A stretch of DNA of 5,809 nucleotides from JAULUH01 sp032111745. Lineage in GTDB: Bacteria; Chloroflexota; Anaerolineae; JAAEKA01. Positions 5,500 to 5,809 of this stretch are shown here, one piece after another. The translations under genes and the position numbers were made by a program. Position 1 is the first letter of the stretch, and every line of letters begins with the position of its first letter. The notes below the pieces were generated by a model that was not told where the DNA came from, did not search any database, and saw only the letters and a program-made list of their open reading frames with translations. Location of the stretch: positions 1 through 5,809 of the forward strand of contig JAULUH010000298.1 of assembly GCA_032111745.1 (NCBI GenBank), in the 5' to 3' direction.

Positions 5500-5809
5500 C
5501 TAGCGCTGCCGCAGTTGCTGCATCCGTGTCCTGAGCGCCGCCGACTCCTCGGCCGGCGAGAACGGCACGCGGGCAACACTCCGCGGCTCGACGACCGGCT
5601 GCCACGCAGCCGGCTTGGCCTCAGTCGCCGGTCGGTCCTTCGTCGGCCGGCCCACGGTCCGGCCGAGGGGCCGGGGCGGTGCCACACGGTCGTCCCGAGC
5701 TTCATCGAACAGGTTGTCGTCGGCGGTCGGCTTGGGCTTCGGTTCGGACTTCGGCTCCGGCGGCGGCTCGGGCTTTACGTCCATCGGCTCCGGCGTCGGC
5801 TCGGCGGGC
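5500..5809 (-). CDS. Hypothetical protein with Pro/Glu/Lys-rich linker, C-terminal fragment
   Basis: A - strand frame ends at the TAG complementary to 5,500-5,502 and is still open at the right edge, so the 5' end is outside the window. A Met codon at 5,782-5,784 exists, but the same low-complexity composition (PAEPTPEP) continues upstream of it, so it is probably internal. The visible part is a Pro/Glu/Lys-rich linker followed by TADDNLFDEARDD, a basic Pro/Arg stretch, and a short C-terminal helix (SPAEESAALRTRMQQLRQR). No enzymatic motif, membrane segment or known domain is visible. Such a tail could be the disordered C-terminus of a membrane or secreted protein; this is inference, and the function is unknown. 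It converges on the tRNA-Leu gene with 28 bases between them, and no terminator is evident. Confidence 0.6.
   Translation of the reverse strand, partial: PAEPTPEPMDVKPEPPPEPKSEPKPKPTADDNLFDEARDDRVAPPRPLGRTVGRPTKDRPATEAKPAAWQPVVEPRSVARVPFSPAEESAALRTRMQQLRQR
5728..5808 (-). repeat. Low-complexity Pro-Glu/Lys-Pro repeat
   Basis: Read on the - strand this encodes imperfect repeats of x-P-E-P and K-P units (EPTPEP, KPEPPPEP, KSEPKPKP), an extended and probably disordered linker. On the + strand it appears as repeated CGG/GGC/TCGG runs. Confidence 0.6.

Noticed and set aside
4737..5705. Long - strand open frame of 322 codons
   Set aside because: It crosses the lipoprotein end, the HTTM fragment and the tRNA, and its translation is Arg/Ser/Pro-rich without motifs. 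It is a high-GC shadow.

Overview
The window is GC-rich and gene-dense. It appears to contain DNA of two different characters joined near position 4,897.

Left part (about 1-4,897). All genes lie on the + strand. Positions 1-3,440 and probably on to 4,016 look like one transcription unit, with gaps of only 15-42 bases. It starts with the last codons of a CoxM-type FAD-binding subunit. Next come a complete 2Fe-2S subunit and a complete molybdopterin-binding subunit, so together they encode a three-subunit molybdenum hydroxylase of the xanthine dehydrogenase / aldehyde oxidase family in M-S-L order. The active-site loop is not that of a CO dehydrogenase, and a residue needed for purine substrates is replaced by Ala, so the substrate is open. 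A GNAT N-acetyltransferase and a DinB-superfamily helical protein follow at once. After a 166-base gap with its own possible promoter comes a lipoprotein with a DUF2807 (head GIN) beta-repeat domain.

Right part (about 4,897-5,809). This holds the C-terminal part of what looks like an HTTM (vitamin K-dependent gamma-carboxylase-like) membrane protein with no N-terminal half, then a clean tRNA-Leu(UAG) without an encoded CCA, then on the - strand the C-terminal end of a Pro/Glu/Lys-rich protein that runs off the window. The style of these proteins and a plausible CTGACG/TAGAGT promoter before the tRNA suggest a planctomycete-like genome.

The lipoprotein frame loses its natural stop exactly where the HTTM fragment begins, and it then stays open to the window edge. 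The simplest reading is a chimeric contig or a recombination breakpoint. The left part could come from a Chloroflexota (Anaerolineae-like) or proteobacterial organism; this is a low-confidence inference from gene content only.

No CRISPR array, insertion sequence, rRNA or convincing intrinsic terminator was found. The best candidates for new biology are the unknown substrate of the hydroxylase and its tight linkage to the GNAT and DinB genes.
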